Origin: JAKLFA01 sp964450385
GTDB lineage: Bacteria; Omnitrophota; Gorgyraeia; Zapsychrales; JANLHA01
Assembly (NCBI GenBank): GCA_964450385.1
Contig: CAYVEC010000003.1
Span: 43,701-107,700, forward strand
Direction of reading: 5' to 3'
DNA length: 64,000 nt
The notes beneath the pieces are model-generated. The model saw only the letters and a program-made list of their open reading frames with translations, was not told the origin of the DNA and searched no databases. Made by a program: the position numbers and the translations under genes. The number at the start of each line of letters is the position of its first letter. The first letter of the stretch is position 1. Positions 44,597 to 53,689 of this stretch are shown here, one piece after another.

Positions 44597-45466
44597 TCAG
44601 CGAAGGGCCTGAAGGATGGCCCGGATCGGTTCGTATTTATTGAGGGTATAAAAATGGATGCCCGGCGCCCCTGACGCGAGGAGGTCACGGCACTGCTCGA
44701 TCGCAAAAGTGATGCCGGCCTGCAGGGTCGCGGACGGATCATCCGCGATCGGCTCAAAAATAGAGCGCATCCGCTTCGGGATCGACATCCCGTCACGCGC
44801 TGAAAATTTGAGGACCGTGCTGAAATTCGCGACGGGAAGGACCCCCGGGATGATCCGGGCCGTGACCCCCAGCGCTCTCAGGCGCGCGACATAGCCGCGA
44901 TAGAGGGAGTTATCGAAGCAGAGCTGGGTGATCACGAAATCCCCGCCGTGGTTGAGCTTGTTTTTGAGGTAGGCGGCATCCTGGTCCAGGTCCCGGCAGA
45001 GGATGTGGCCTTCGGGAAAACCCGCGACCCCGATCCCGAATTCACCCGGGAAATGCTCGGTGATGAATTGACAGAGCTCATAACTGTAGGTGAAATTCTC
45101 GGGCCCCGGCGTCCAATCCGGCCGGTCCTGAGGCGGGTCTCCGCGCAGGGCAAGGATGTTCCGGATCCCCCGCGCGCGAACGTCCTCTAAGATCCCCCGG
45201 ATCTGCGCGCGGCTGTTTAAGACACAGGTGAGATGGGCCACGGCCGGGATCCCATGGGTCTGTTGAATATGCTCACAGATATCAAATGTTTTGTCGCGGT
45301 TCCCGCCACCAGCCCCATAGGTGCATGAAAAGAAGTCAGGATGAAGCCCGGATAAGGCCTCGATGGTCTTTAGGAGATTCTCGTATCCCTCCGGCGTCTT
45401 GGGCGGAAAGAGTTCAAATGAGAACGTCTGCGCTTTTTGGCTGAAAATTTCTGTGATCTTTTTCAT
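44597..45466 (-). CDS. metF: methylenetetrahydrofolate reductase
   Basis: 289 aa TIM barrel of the MetF family: FSFELFPPKTPEGYENL, TYGAGGGNRDKT, LALRGDPPQ, GVAGFPEGH, ITQLCFDN and the C-terminal APGIHFYTLNK. It reduces 5,10-methylene-THF to 5-methyl-THF, the methyl donor for MetH; in acetogens the same enzyme runs the methyl branch of Wood-Ljungdahl, but no other genes of that branch are present. It is convergent with the UvrD-like gene, 8 bases apart. An extended -10 TGATATAAT lies about 35 bases upstream. Confidence 0.94.
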   Translation of the reverse strand: MKKITEIFSQKAQTFSFELFPPKTPEGYENLLKTIEALSGLHPDFFSCTYGAGGGNRDKTFDICEHIQQTHGIPAVAHLTCVLNSRAQIRGILEDVRARGIRNILALRGDPPQDRPDWTPGPENFTYSYELCQFITEHFPGEFGIGVAGFPEGHILCRDLDQDAAYLKNKLNHGGDFVITQLCFDNSLYRGYVARLRALGVTARIIPGVLPVANFSTVLKFSARDGMSIPKRMRSIFEPIADDPSATLQAGITFAIEQCRDLLASGAPGIHFYTLNKYEPIRAILQALR

Positions 45467-45501
45467 CTCGGATCCTGATCGATGATCGTTAAAACTGCCG
45501 C

Positions 45502-45510
45502 ATTATATCA
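45502..45510 (-). promoter_or_regulatory. metF: extended -10 promoter of metF
   Basis: On the minus strand TGATATAAT is a perfect extended -10 element, about 35 bases before the metF ATG at 45466. No clear -35. Confidence 0.5.
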
Positions 45511-45548
45511 CGTCATCCGGCAAAGAGAAAGGGGTAGATTATATATAC

Positions 45549-45576
45549 TTGTTTTAAAAATATGGTATTATATAGC
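45549..45576 (+). promoter_or_regulatory. candidate promoter of the polysaccharide operon
   Basis: TTGTTT (45549-45554), 16-base spacer, TATAGC (45571-45576), in an AT-rich stretch. Alternatives such as TTATAT (45569-45574) overlap. The position is 18 bases before the first gene. Confidence 0.4.
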
Positions 45577-45593
45577 AATACTTGGGGGGGTGT

Positions 45594-46667
45594 ATGGCAC
45601 AGGTAGGGTTGGTGACCGGCTCCTTTGGTTTGATCGGTTCGCATGCGGCTCAGTTTTTGTCTGAGCAAGGGGTTAAAGTCGTTGGGATCGATAATGATAT
45701 GCGTGCCTCTTTTTTTGGTGCCGAGGCCTCGACATCCCGGAACCGGCCCAGGCTCGAAGACGTCCCAGGCTATCAGCATGAAGACCTTGATATTCGCGAC
45801 CAGGCCGGACTTGAGCGGGTTTTTTCGGAGTTCTCTTCGGATATCCGGCTTATTATTCATGCCGCGGCACAGCCGTCGCATGATTGGGCCGCGCGTGAAC
45901 CCGAGGTGGATTTTGAGATCAACGCTGCCGCCACGCTTGGTTTGTTGGAATTGACCCGCCGATATTGTCCCGAGGCGGTTTTTATTTTTTTGAGCACGAA
46001 CAAGGTTTATGGAGATAAACCGAATGCCCTGCCCCTTGTGGAGCGGGAGACCCGGTGGGATCTCGAGCCCGGTCATCCTTTTTTTAACGGGATCGATGAA
46101 ACCATCGGCGTTGATCAATGCAGCCATTCGGTGTTCGGGGCGTCAAAGCTCGCTGCGGACATCATGGTTCAGGAGTACGGTCGGTGTTTTGGGATGAAGA
46201 CGGCGTGTCTGAGGGGCGGGTGCCTGACAGGCCCTGGGCACGCGGGCTGCGAGCTGCATGGATTCTTTTCTTATCTGATGCGGTGTTGTCTTGAAGGTCG
46301 GACATATCGGATCTTTGGCTATCAAGGGAAACAGGTCCGCGACCATATCCACGCCCGTGACGTGGCCGCGGCATGCTGGGCCTTTTATCAGGCGCCCCGC
46401 CGCGGTGCGGTCTATAATATCGGGGGCGGGCGCGAACGGAGCTGTTCGCTCCGCGAGGCGATCGCTCTGTGCGAGGGCGTGACCGGGCAACGATTAACGA
46501 CAGAATATGTCGATCAGCCGCGTTATGGAGACCATATCTGGTATATCTCATCGTGTAAAAAGTTCGAGGCGGATTACCCGCAGTGGCGTCAGGGCTTCGC
46601 TCTCGCGGACACGGTTAAGGACATCTATCGGGCCTTCAAACACGGCGCTGAAGGGGGGAGGGCATGA
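45594..46667 (+). CDS. NAD-dependent epimerase/dehydratase, CDP-paratose 2-epimerase-like
   Basis: 357 aa extended SDR. The NAD motif is VTGSFGLIGSHAAQFL. Family-specific stretches include HAAAQPSHDWAAREP, LSTNKVYGD, GGCLTGPGHAG and IFGYQGKQVRDHIHARD. At the catalytic YxxxK position the sequence is FGASK, with Phe (codon TTC) in place of Tyr; I recall other members of this subgroup with the same FGASK. The substrate is probably a nucleotide-activated deoxyhexose. The start ATG at 45594 follows a G-run. It heads a chain of overlapping sugar genes, its stop overlapping fcl (ATGA). Confidence 0.78.
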   Translation: MAQVGLVTGSFGLIGSHAAQFLSEQGVKVVGIDNDMRASFFGAEASTSRNRPRLEDVPGYQHEDLDIRDQAGLERVFSEFSSDIRLIIHAAAQPSHDWAAREPEVDFEINAAATLGLLELTRRYCPEAVFIFLSTNKVYGDKPNALPLVERETRWDLEPGHPFFNGIDETIGVDQCSHSVFGASKLAADIMVQEYGRCFGMKTACLRGGCLTGPGHAGCELHGFFSYLMRCCLEGRTYRIFGYQGKQVRDHIHARDVAAACWAFYQAPRRGAVYNIGGGRERSCSLREAIALCEGVTGQRLTTEYVDQPRYGDHIWYISSCKKFEADYPQWRQGFALADTVKDIYRAFKHGAEGGRA

Positions 46668-47617
46668 TCAGCCGAAACGATAAGATCTTTGTTGCCGGAC
46701 ACCGCGGGATGGTGGGTTCGGCGGTGGTGCGGGCCCTCAGGGCCCAGGGGTACGAGAATCTGGTGACCCGGACGCATGCGGAGCTGGATCTCTGTTCGGA
46801 ACCGGCGGTGGCGGCGTTTTTTGCCGAGGAGCGGCCGGATGCCGTGGTCGTGGCCGCGGCGCGTGTCGGCGGGATCAAGGCGAATATGGAGCATCCCGCG
46901 GAATTCCTGTATGAGAACCTGATGATCCAAAATAACGTGATCCATTACGCGCACACGACAGGGGTGCGGCGGCTGTGTTTTTTAGGAAGTTCCTGTGTCT
47001 ATCCGAGGCTCTGCCCTCAGCCCATGAAAGAAGAATATCTGCTTAGCGGGCCGCTGGAACCCACGAACGAGGGTTACGCGATCGCGAAGATCGCGGGATT
47101 GCGGATGGTAGAATTTTATCATCGGCAGTACGGTCTTTCTTGGATCAGTGTGATGCCGTGTAATCTTTATGGAACGAATGACTGTTTTGATCTTGACCGG
47201 TCGCATGTCCTATCGGCCCTGGTGAAAAAATTTGTCGATGCGGTTGATGAGACGGCCTCGAGCGTCGAGATCTGGGGGACCGGGACCGCCCTTCGGGAGT
47301 TTCTCCATGTCGATGACGCGGCGGAGGGGATCTGTCTGGCGTTGGAAAAGTATGACGGGGAGACGTTTATTAATTTAGGATCCGGGAATGAGATCACGAT
47401 TCGTGATCTCGTCGCGATGGTCCGGGGCGCGAGCGGGTTTCGCGGCGAGGTCCGATGGGACAGCTCGAAGCCTGACGGCATGCCGCGCAAGTGCATGGAT
47501 TCGTCCCGGATGCGGGGCCTCGGGTGGGCGCCGAAGATCGCGCTGTATGACGGGATCACGCGGATGATCAATGAATATCGCGCCTTGAAAAAAGTGACGA
47601 GCGGAGGTGCGGGGTAA
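46664..47617 (+). CDS. fcl: GDP-L-fucose synthase
   Basis: 317 aa extended SDR. NADP motif VAGHRGMVGSAVVRAL, conserved AARVGGIKAN, SSCVYP and the active-site YAIAKIAG (YxxxK). It performs the epimerase-reductase step from GDP-4-keto-6-deoxymannose to GDP-L-fucose. Its partner Gmd is encoded at 51710, separated by four sulfate-related genes. Overlaps the SDR gene (ATGA) and the TSUP gene (TAATG). Confidence 0.95.
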   Translation: MISRNDKIFVAGHRGMVGSAVVRALRAQGYENLVTRTHAELDLCSEPAVAAFFAEERPDAVVVAAARVGGIKANMEHPAEFLYENLMIQNNVIHYAHTTGVRRLCFLGSSCVYPRLCPQPMKEEYLLSGPLEPTNEGYAIAKIAGLRMVEFYHRQYGLSWISVMPCNLYGTNDCFDLDRSHVLSALVKKFVDAVDETASSVEIWGTGTALREFLHVDDAAEGICLALEKYDGETFINLGSGNEITIRDLVAMVRGASGFRGEVRWDSSKPDGMPRKCMDSSRMRGLGWAPKIALYDGITRMINEYRALKKVTSGGAG

Positions 47618-48456
47618 TGGAACTCTCCATCGGGACCATCCTGATCATCGTTGGATTGGCCTTCGCGGCTGAATACATGGATTCGACCCTGGGGATGGGT
47701 TACGGCACGAGCCTGACGCCGATCCTGATGATCATGGGGTTTGAGCCGATGCAGATCGTGCCGGCGGTGCTTCTCTCTGAATTGATCACGGGCCTTTGCG
47801 CCGGGTTCACGCATCACCTCGTCGGGAACGTGGATTTCAGGCCTCGCACCATGAGGATCCCGGTGATCATTCGTTCGATCAAGTTATTAGGGATCAGCCG
47901 GGCATTCGTTCGCGGAACGCCTCCGGCTCTGCGGGTCGCCCTGCTCATCGGGCTCTGTAGTGTGGTGGGGTCCGTGGCCGCGGTTGTGTTGGCGGTCGCG
48001 ATCCCGGCGCTCTATGTAAAAATTTATATCGCGGCCCTGATCCTTGTGATGGGGGTAGGGATCATCCTGACCCTGCATCGACGATTCGCTTTTTCCTGGC
48101 CGAGGACGGTGGGCCTTGCTGTCCTTGCCTCATTCAACAAAGGGATCAGCGGCGGCGGATATGGACCGGTGGTCACGAGCGGTCAGCTCCTCGCGGGGGT
48201 GGATGAGAAGAATGCGGTCGCGATCACGTCCCTCGCTGAGGCCCTGACATGTTTTGTGGGTTTGGTCAGTTATGCCGTGGTCAAAGGGGCCTTGGATATG
48301 ACGCTCGCCCCGATCTTGATCGCGGGCGCCGTGCTCTCGGTTCCGTTATCAGCGGTCACGGTGCGCGAGATGGATGTGACGCGGTTGCGTCTCTATATTG
48401 GAATCGCGACGATCGTTTTTGGTGTGTTGGCCTTAGCGAAGGTGGTGGGCGGATGA
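47617..48456 (+). CDS. TauE/SafE (TSUP) family anion transporter
   Basis: 279 aa with about eight membrane segments and the paired TSUP features: GMGYGTSLTPILMIMGFEPMQIVPAVLLSE is the N-half signature (motif GYGTSLTP) and GGGYGPVVTSGQLL the C-half repeat. TSUP proteins export or import sulfite, sulfate, sulfoacetate or related ions. Sitting directly before cysC-cysD-cysN, it is likely a sulfate or sulfite carrier. Start and stop overlap with fcl and cysC. Confidence 0.86.
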   Translation: MELSIGTILIIVGLAFAAEYMDSTLGMGYGTSLTPILMIMGFEPMQIVPAVLLSELITGLCAGFTHHLVGNVDFRPRTMRIPVIIRSIKLLGISRAFVRGTPPALRVALLIGLCSVVGSVAAVVLAVAIPALYVKIYIAALILVMGVGIILTLHRRFAFSWPRTVGLAVLASFNKGISGGGYGPVVTSGQLLAGVDEKNAVAITSLAEALTCFVGLVSYAVVKGALDMTLAPILIAGAVLSVPLSAVTVREMDVTRLRLYIGIATIVFGVLALAKVVGG

Positions 48457-49040
48457 TGACAGAGACCGGGGGCGGCATGGGATCGTGTCCGAGGCCTCAG
48501 GCCGTGGTCGTCTGGTTGACCGGGTTATCCGGCGCCGGAAAGACAACGATCGCGCGAGCGGTGACCTCGCACCTGAAGGCGCGGGGGGTCCCTGTCGAAC
48601 ATCTTGACGGTGATGTCCTGCGCGGGATCTTTCCTCAGACCGGGTTTACGCGTGAGGAGCGGAACGACCATGTGATCCGGGTCGGGTTCTTGGCGTCGAT
48701 GCTCGAGCGGCATGGGGTCACAGTCGTGTGTTCGTTCATTTCGCCGTATCATGAGGCGCGTGAACGGGTCCGCGGGATGTGTCGGCATTTTATTGAGGTT
48801 TATGTGAGGGCGGACCTCGCGGTCTGCGAGGCCCGTGATGTGAAAGGGCTCTATCGAAAGGCGCGTTCGGGTGAGATCCGGAATTTTACGGGGGTCAATG
48901 ACCCGTATGAGGTCCCGAAGCATCCAGAGGTCATTGTGGCGACGGACCAGGAGCCTGTGGATGTCTCGGCGCAGAAAGTGATCACGTGCGTTGAAGGTGT
49001 GATGTCGGGGTTGTGCTCGACGCGGGGGGAGATCGAGTGA
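48453..49040 (+). CDS. cysC: adenylylsulfate (APS) kinase
   Basis: 195 aa. P-loop GLSGAGKTT (residues 24-32), HLDGDVLR, FTREERNDHVIRVG, CSFISPYHEARERVR and the lid region GLYRKARSGEIRNFTGVNDPYE. It phosphorylates APS to PAPS. The ATG at 48453 overlaps the TSUP stop (ATGATG); an ATG three bases later is equal. No PAPS reductase is seen nearby, so PAPS may be used for sulfation. Confidence 0.94.
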   Translation: MMTETGGGMGSCPRPQAVVVWLTGLSGAGKTTIARAVTSHLKARGVPVEHLDGDVLRGIFPQTGFTREERNDHVIRVGFLASMLERHGVTVVCSFISPYHEARERVRGMCRHFIEVYVRADLAVCEARDVKGLYRKARSGEIRNFTGVNDPYEVPKHPEVIVATDQEPVDVSAQKVITCVEGVMSGLCSTRGEIE

Positions 49041-49918
49041 GTCATTTGGCCCATCTGGAACGGACGAGTGTGTATCTGCTGCGCGAGGCCTATGCCACGA
49101 TGCGTGACCTGTGTATGCTCTGGTCCATCGGCAAGGACAGCACGGTGCTGCTGTGGCTGGCCCGCAAGGCCTTCTTCGGCCATGTCCCGTTCCCCCTGAT
49201 CCATATCGATACCGGCTGCAAGATCCCGGAGATGATCGAGTACCGCGACCGGTTGACCCGCGAGTGGCGGCTGACCATGATCTATGGGGAGAACCGTGAG
49301 GCGATCGCGGCGAAACAGACCTTTTCCGACGGGGCAGTCGACCGGCTGACCTGCTGCCGGAAGTTAAAGACCGAGGCCCTGGCGCGGACACTCGACGGGA
49401 CGGGTCCTCGTTTTCGTTTTGACCACGATGAGGACCGTTATGTCCCGGATACCGGGGGGGCGGTCTTTACCGGGGTGATCGTGGGGGTGCGGGCCGATGA
49501 AGAGGGATCACGGTCGAAGGAGCGGTATTTTTCTCCCCGGGGAGCGCACAATATCTGGGAGATCGGCGGGCAGCCGCCGGAGTTTTGGGATCAGTTCAAC
49601 ACGGAATTTCCTAAGGGCACGCATGTGCGGATCCATCCGCTTCTCGATTGGACCGAGGCCGATATCTGGGAGTATATCGACCGGGAGGCGGTCCCGACGG
49701 TATCGCTCTATTATAATCAGGGTGATGGCCGGCGCTATCGGTCGCTCGGGTGCGCCCCGTGCACAGCGCCGATCGTATCCGAGGCGCGTACGCCCGGAGA
49801 GATCGTTCGCGAGCTTCGGAGCGGCCAGTTGAAACATATCGCGGAGCGTTCCGGCCGCGCTCAGGATGATGAGGACGGCGGGGGCCTCGAGACGCTCCGC
49901 CGAGCAGGGTACATGTAA
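49037..49918 (+). CDS. cysD: sulfate adenylyltransferase small subunit
   Basis: 293 aa, of the PP-loop ATP pyrophosphatase family: WSIGKDSTVLLWLARKAFF, HIDTGCKIPEM, YGENREAI, and the CysD-specific CCRKLKTEAL and GCAPCTAPI. With CysN it makes APS from sulfate and ATP. It starts with GTG at 49037, overlapping the cysC stop as GTGA, and ends one base before cysN. Confidence 0.94.
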   Translation: MSHLAHLERTSVYLLREAYATMRDLCMLWSIGKDSTVLLWLARKAFFGHVPFPLIHIDTGCKIPEMIEYRDRLTREWRLTMIYGENREAIAAKQTFSDGAVDRLTCCRKLKTEALARTLDGTGPRFRFDHDEDRYVPDTGGAVFTGVIVGVRADEEGSRSKERYFSPRGAHNIWEIGGQPPEFWDQFNTEFPKGTHVRIHPLLDWTEADIWEYIDREAVPTVSLYYNQGDGRRYRSLGCAPCTAPIVSEARTPGEIVRELRSGQLKHIAERSGRAQDDEDGGGLETLRRAGYM

Positions 49919-49919
49919 G

Positions 49920-51713
49920 ATGACAAAAATGAATGTCGTTGATCAACAATGCCGCGGGGGGAAGGGGCTGGAGAGTCCAGCGGCCCGGTCGGTGCCGGCG
50001 TCCGTTTCTGGGGAGGGGCCTGGGGTTGAACCGGCGCTGTCGCTCGCGGTCGTCGGCCATGTGGATCACGGCAAGAGCACCCTTGTCGGCCGGCTCCTCG
50101 CGGATACGGATTCATTGCCGACCGGGAAACTCGAGCGCATTCGACGTCAGTGTGGATCAGGTTCCCGGCCGTTTGAATATGCCTTCTTGATCGATGCCTT
50201 AAAGGATGAACAGGCCCAGGGGATCACGATCGATTGCGCGCGGGTGTTTTTTAGCACCGCGAAACGGCGGTATATTGTTCAGGACGCGCCCGGCCATGGC
50301 GAATTCTTAAAAAATATGGTGACCGGCGCCGCACGCGCCGACGCGGCCCTCCTTGTCATTGATGCCCATCAGGGCCTTCAGGAGAATTCCCGGCGGCATG
50401 GCTATCTTGTCGCGATGCTCGGGATCCGTCAGGTCGTGGTGGCCGTTAATAAAATGGATCAGGCTGGTTACGCGGCGGACGCCTTTGAGACGGTGGCCGA
50501 CGCCTGCCGGGATTTTTTCGCAGGGCTCCGGGTTGAGGTCCTGGCTTTTGTTCCGGTCGCTGCTCGTGACGGCGATATGGTGGTCTCTCGGGGGGATCGG
50601 CTCGGGTGGTATACGGGGCCGACGCTCCTTGAGGCCCTGGATCGGCTCGAGACGCGTCGGATCCGGCGGGGGCAGTCCTTTCGGCTTCCGGTCCAGGATG
50701 TCTATCGATTCACGTCCGGGGGTGATGATCGCCGGATCATTGTCGGCCGTGTTGCAGCCGGCACGATCGCCTGCGGGGATGCGGTGGTCTTTTATCCGTC
50801 AGGGAAAAAGAGCCGGATCAAAACCCTTGAGCCTCTCGGCGGCGGGGACACGGGCGTATCCGCCGGGGACCTGCTCGGCGTCACGTTGACCGATGAGATG
50901 TATATCCGCCGGGGCGAGGTCATGACCCGTGCCGGGGAGGAGGGGCCTCGGATCGCCTCGCGGCTTCGGGTGAATCTTTTTTGGCTTGGGGAGCGGCCGC
51001 TCCAATGCGGGGGCCGCTATCTTTTTAAAATGGCGACGTCGCGGGCAGAGGCGGTTGTGGCCGAGATCGGGCGGGTGATCGACGCGGCCGGGCTTGAGCA
51101 GGCTCATACACGGGACCAGGTCCCGGCGGGACATGCGGCCGAGGTCGTGCTTGCGCTTGACCGGGCGGTCGCCTGTGAACCGGACGCGGGGGAACTCGGG
51201 CGGTGTGTTCTTGTTGATGGATTTCAAATCAGCGGCGGAGGCATTGTTATCGAGACAATGGCTGACCTGCTCTCGATGCCTCGCCAGGAGGTCTTTGATC
51301 GGAATTATCGGTGGATCACGAGCCGGATCAGCCGGGAGGCTCGGACGCTCCGCTATGGGCATGCGCCGCGCCTTATTGTCGTGACAGGGCCGGCCGGCGA
51401 CGCGCGTAAGGCCTATGCCCGGGACCTTGAACAGCGGTTCTTTGCGGAGGGGAACCTTGTCTATTATCTTGGGATCGGGAACGTGATCCATGGTGTCGGG
51501 GCCGATGTCGAGCGCAGGCGCGGTGACCGGGAGGAATATATCCGGCGGATGGCGGAGATCGCGCATCTTATGCTCGATGCCGGGATGATCCTCATCGTGA
51601 CCGCGATCGAACTCACGGAGGATGAGCTCGCGGTCATTACGACGCACGTTGACCCGGACCAGATCGAGGTCGTCCGGATCAGCGACACGGGCATGGAGAA
51701 GGGGGCATCATGA
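49920..51713 (+). CDS. cysN: sulfate adenylyltransferase large subunit with degenerate APS-kinase-like C-terminus
   Basis: 597 aa. A ~40-residue Gly/Pro-rich N-terminal tail, then the EF-Tu-like GTPase (GHVDHGKST at 46-53, DAPGHGEFLKNM, NKMD) and two beta-barrel domains to ~460. The last ~115 residues resemble the CysC fold (LIVVTGPAGDARKAYARDL; RREEYIRRMAEIAHLMLDAG-like DREEYIRRMAEIAHL), but the P-loop lacks the GxGK(S/T) core, so kinase activity is unlikely. The fusion resembles NodQ-type CysNC with a dead kinase domain, while a working CysC is encoded upstream. It overlaps gmd (ATGA). Confidence 0.92.
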   Translation: MTKMNVVDQQCRGGKGLESPAARSVPASVSGEGPGVEPALSLAVVGHVDHGKSTLVGRLLADTDSLPTGKLERIRRQCGSGSRPFEYAFLIDALKDEQAQGITIDCARVFFSTAKRRYIVQDAPGHGEFLKNMVTGAARADAALLVIDAHQGLQENSRRHGYLVAMLGIRQVVVAVNKMDQAGYAADAFETVADACRDFFAGLRVEVLAFVPVAARDGDMVVSRGDRLGWYTGPTLLEALDRLETRRIRRGQSFRLPVQDVYRFTSGGDDRRIIVGRVAAGTIACGDAVVFYPSGKKSRIKTLEPLGGGDTGVSAGDLLGVTLTDEMYIRRGEVMTRAGEEGPRIASRLRVNLFWLGERPLQCGGRYLFKMATSRAEAVVAEIGRVIDAAGLEQAHTRDQVPAGHAAEVVLALDRAVACEPDAGELGRCVLVDGFQISGGGIVIETMADLLSMPRQEVFDRNYRWITSRISREARTLRYGHAPRLIVVTGPAGDARKAYARDLEQRFFAEGNLVYYLGIGNVIHGVGADVERRRGDREEYIRRMAEIAHLMLDAGMILIVTAIELTEDELAVITTHVDPDQIEVVRISDTGMEKGAS

Positions 51714-52747
51714 AGAAGGCAGTCATTACGGGCATTACCGGGCAGGATGGATCCTATCTTGCGGAATTTCTTTTGGCCAAGGGGTATGAGGTCCATGGCG
51801 TCATCCGTCGGGCGAGCTCGTTTAATACCCGGCGGATCGATCATCTCTATCAGGACCCGCACATGAAGAATGTGCGGTTGTTTCTTCATTATGGAGACAT
51901 GACCGACAGCAGCAATTTAAACCGGATCTTAGAAAAAAATGTGCCGGACGAGATCTATAATCTTGCGGCCCAGTCGCACGTCCAGGTCTCATTCGAGGTC
52001 CCCGAATATACCGCCGAGGTCGATGGCGTCGGGACGATGAGGCTGTTGGACGCGATCAAGGAGACAGGGCTGAAGGAGCGGACGCGGCTCTATCAGGCCT
52101 CGACATCGGAACTCTACGGGCGGACGAGCGAGGCCCCGCAGTGCGAGACGACGCCGTTTTATCCCTGTTCGCCGTATGCCGCCGCGAAATTATATGCCTA
52201 TTGGATCGTTGTGAATTACCGTGAGGCGTATGGGCTGCATGCCTCGAACGGGATCTTGTTTAATCACGAGTCGCCCCGCCGAGGCGAGACCTTTGTCACC
52301 CGGAAGATCGCGCGGGCCGTTGCCGCGATCGAGCGCGGGACCCTCGAGTGTCTGTATCTGGGGAATCTTGACGCCCGTCGGGACTGGGGGTATGCCCCGG
52401 AGTATGTTGAGGCCATGTGGCTCATGCTTCAGCAGCCAGTGCCTGATGACTATGTCATCGCCACAGGCGAGACCCATTCGGTCCGCGAATTCGTTGAGAA
52501 GGCGTTTGACTATATCGGGGTCGCGATCCGCTGGGAGGGGCACGGGGTCAACGAACAGGGGATCGATCCCCGGACCGGGGTTGTTCGGGTCCGGATCGAC
52601 CCGCGCTATTTCCGGCCCGTCGAGGTAGAACTCCTCCACGGAGACCCATCCAAGGCGGAACGTGTCCTGGGGTGGCGTGCCCGGACACGCTTTGAGGATC
52701 TGGTCCGGATGATGGTGGCGGCTGAGCTCGAGGCGGCTGAGTCGTGA
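51710..52747 (+). CDS. gmd: GDP-mannose 4,6-dehydratase
   Basis: 345 aa extended SDR. NADP motif ITGITGQDGSYLAEFLLAKG, HGVIRRASSFNTRRIDHLY, AAQSHVQVSFE, STSELYG and active-site YAAAKLYAYW. It converts GDP-mannose to GDP-4-keto-6-deoxymannose, the substrate of Fcl (46664). Start overlaps cysN. Confidence 0.97.
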   Translation: MKKAVITGITGQDGSYLAEFLLAKGYEVHGVIRRASSFNTRRIDHLYQDPHMKNVRLFLHYGDMTDSSNLNRILEKNVPDEIYNLAAQSHVQVSFEVPEYTAEVDGVGTMRLLDAIKETGLKERTRLYQASTSELYGRTSEAPQCETTPFYPCSPYAAAKLYAYWIVVNYREAYGLHASNGILFNHESPRRGETFVTRKIARAVAAIERGTLECLYLGNLDARRDWGYAPEYVEAMWLMLQQPVPDDYVIATGETHSVREFVEKAFDYIGVAIRWEGHGVNEQGIDPRTGVVRVRIDPRYFRPVEVELLHGDPSKAERVLGWRARTRFEDLVRMMVAAELEAAES

Positions 52748-52804
52748 TGGGTGGATTGTTGATTGAATGGTGTAAGGGGGCGACGAAACAGCGAGGGAGA
52801 TGAT

Positions 52805-53689
52805 ATGAAAGGGATTATTTTGGCTGGAGGGGCGGGCACTCGCCTGTATCCATTGACACAGGGTGTCTGTAAACAGCTGCTGCCGATCTATGATAAACCG
52901 CTCATCTATTATCCGTTATCGGTCTTGATGCTCGCCGGGATCCGCGACATCGTGATCATCTCAACGCCGATGGATCTGCCGCGTTTTCGAGAGCTCCTTG
53001 GGACCGGCGAGGACCTGGGGATGCAGTTTTCATATAAGGAACAGGCGGAGCCGCGGGGCATTGCCGAGGCCCTGATCATCGGAGAGGATGCCGTGGGCGA
53101 TGACGGGGTGGCCCTCATTTTGGGTGACAACATTTTTTACGGGCAGGGGCTGATGGAGATGCTGCAGGGCCCGACCCTCGGCCGCGACGGGGCCACGGTC
53201 TTCGGGTATTATGTTAAGGATCCGGAACGCTATGGGGTCATGACCTTTGATGGTGCGGGGCGCGTGATCGCGATTGATGAAAAGCCGACGCACCCGTCAT
53301 CCAGATGGGCGGTGACCGGGATTTATTTCTTTGACCGGGACGCTGTTCAGATCGCAAAGGCTCTCCGGCCATCGGCGCGGGGCGAGCGTGAGATCACGGA
53401 TGTGATCAATGCCTATCTGCGCCAGGGCCGGCTTACGGCCCGTCTCCTCGGCCGTGGGGTTGCCTGGCTCGATACCGGGACGCATGATTCACTCATCGAC
53501 GCGGGGATGTTCATCCGAACGATCGAAGACCGGCAGGGGCTGAAGATCGGATGTATCGAGGAGGTCGCTTTTCGGAAAGGGTTTATCTCGCGGGCGCAGC
53601 TTCTTAAATTATCCACGCGGTCGGGGAACCAGTATGGCCGATATCTCAAAGAGATCGCTGAAAGGGTGAATGATGGACATCGAGTTTAA
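52805..53689 (+). CDS. rmlA: glucose-1-phosphate thymidylyltransferase
   Basis: 294 aa, standard RmlA length. It opens with MKGIILAGGAGTRLYPLT and has KQLLPIYDKPLIYYP, LILGDNIFYGQGL and AWLDTGTHDSL. It makes dTDP-glucose. GCGAGGGAG precedes the ATG. It begins 57 bases after gmd and overlaps rmlC by 20 bases. Confidence 0.97.
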   Translation: MKGIILAGGAGTRLYPLTQGVCKQLLPIYDKPLIYYPLSVLMLAGIRDIVIISTPMDLPRFRELLGTGEDLGMQFSYKEQAEPRGIAEALIIGEDAVGDDGVALILGDNIFYGQGLMEMLQGPTLGRDGATVFGYYVKDPERYGVMTFDGAGRVIAIDEKPTHPSSRWAVTGIYFFDRDAVQIAKALRPSARGEREITDVINAYLRQGRLTARLLGRGVAWLDTGTHDSLIDAGMFIRTIEDRQGLKIGCIEEVAFRKGFISRAQLLKLSTRSGNQYGRYLKEIAERVNDGHRV

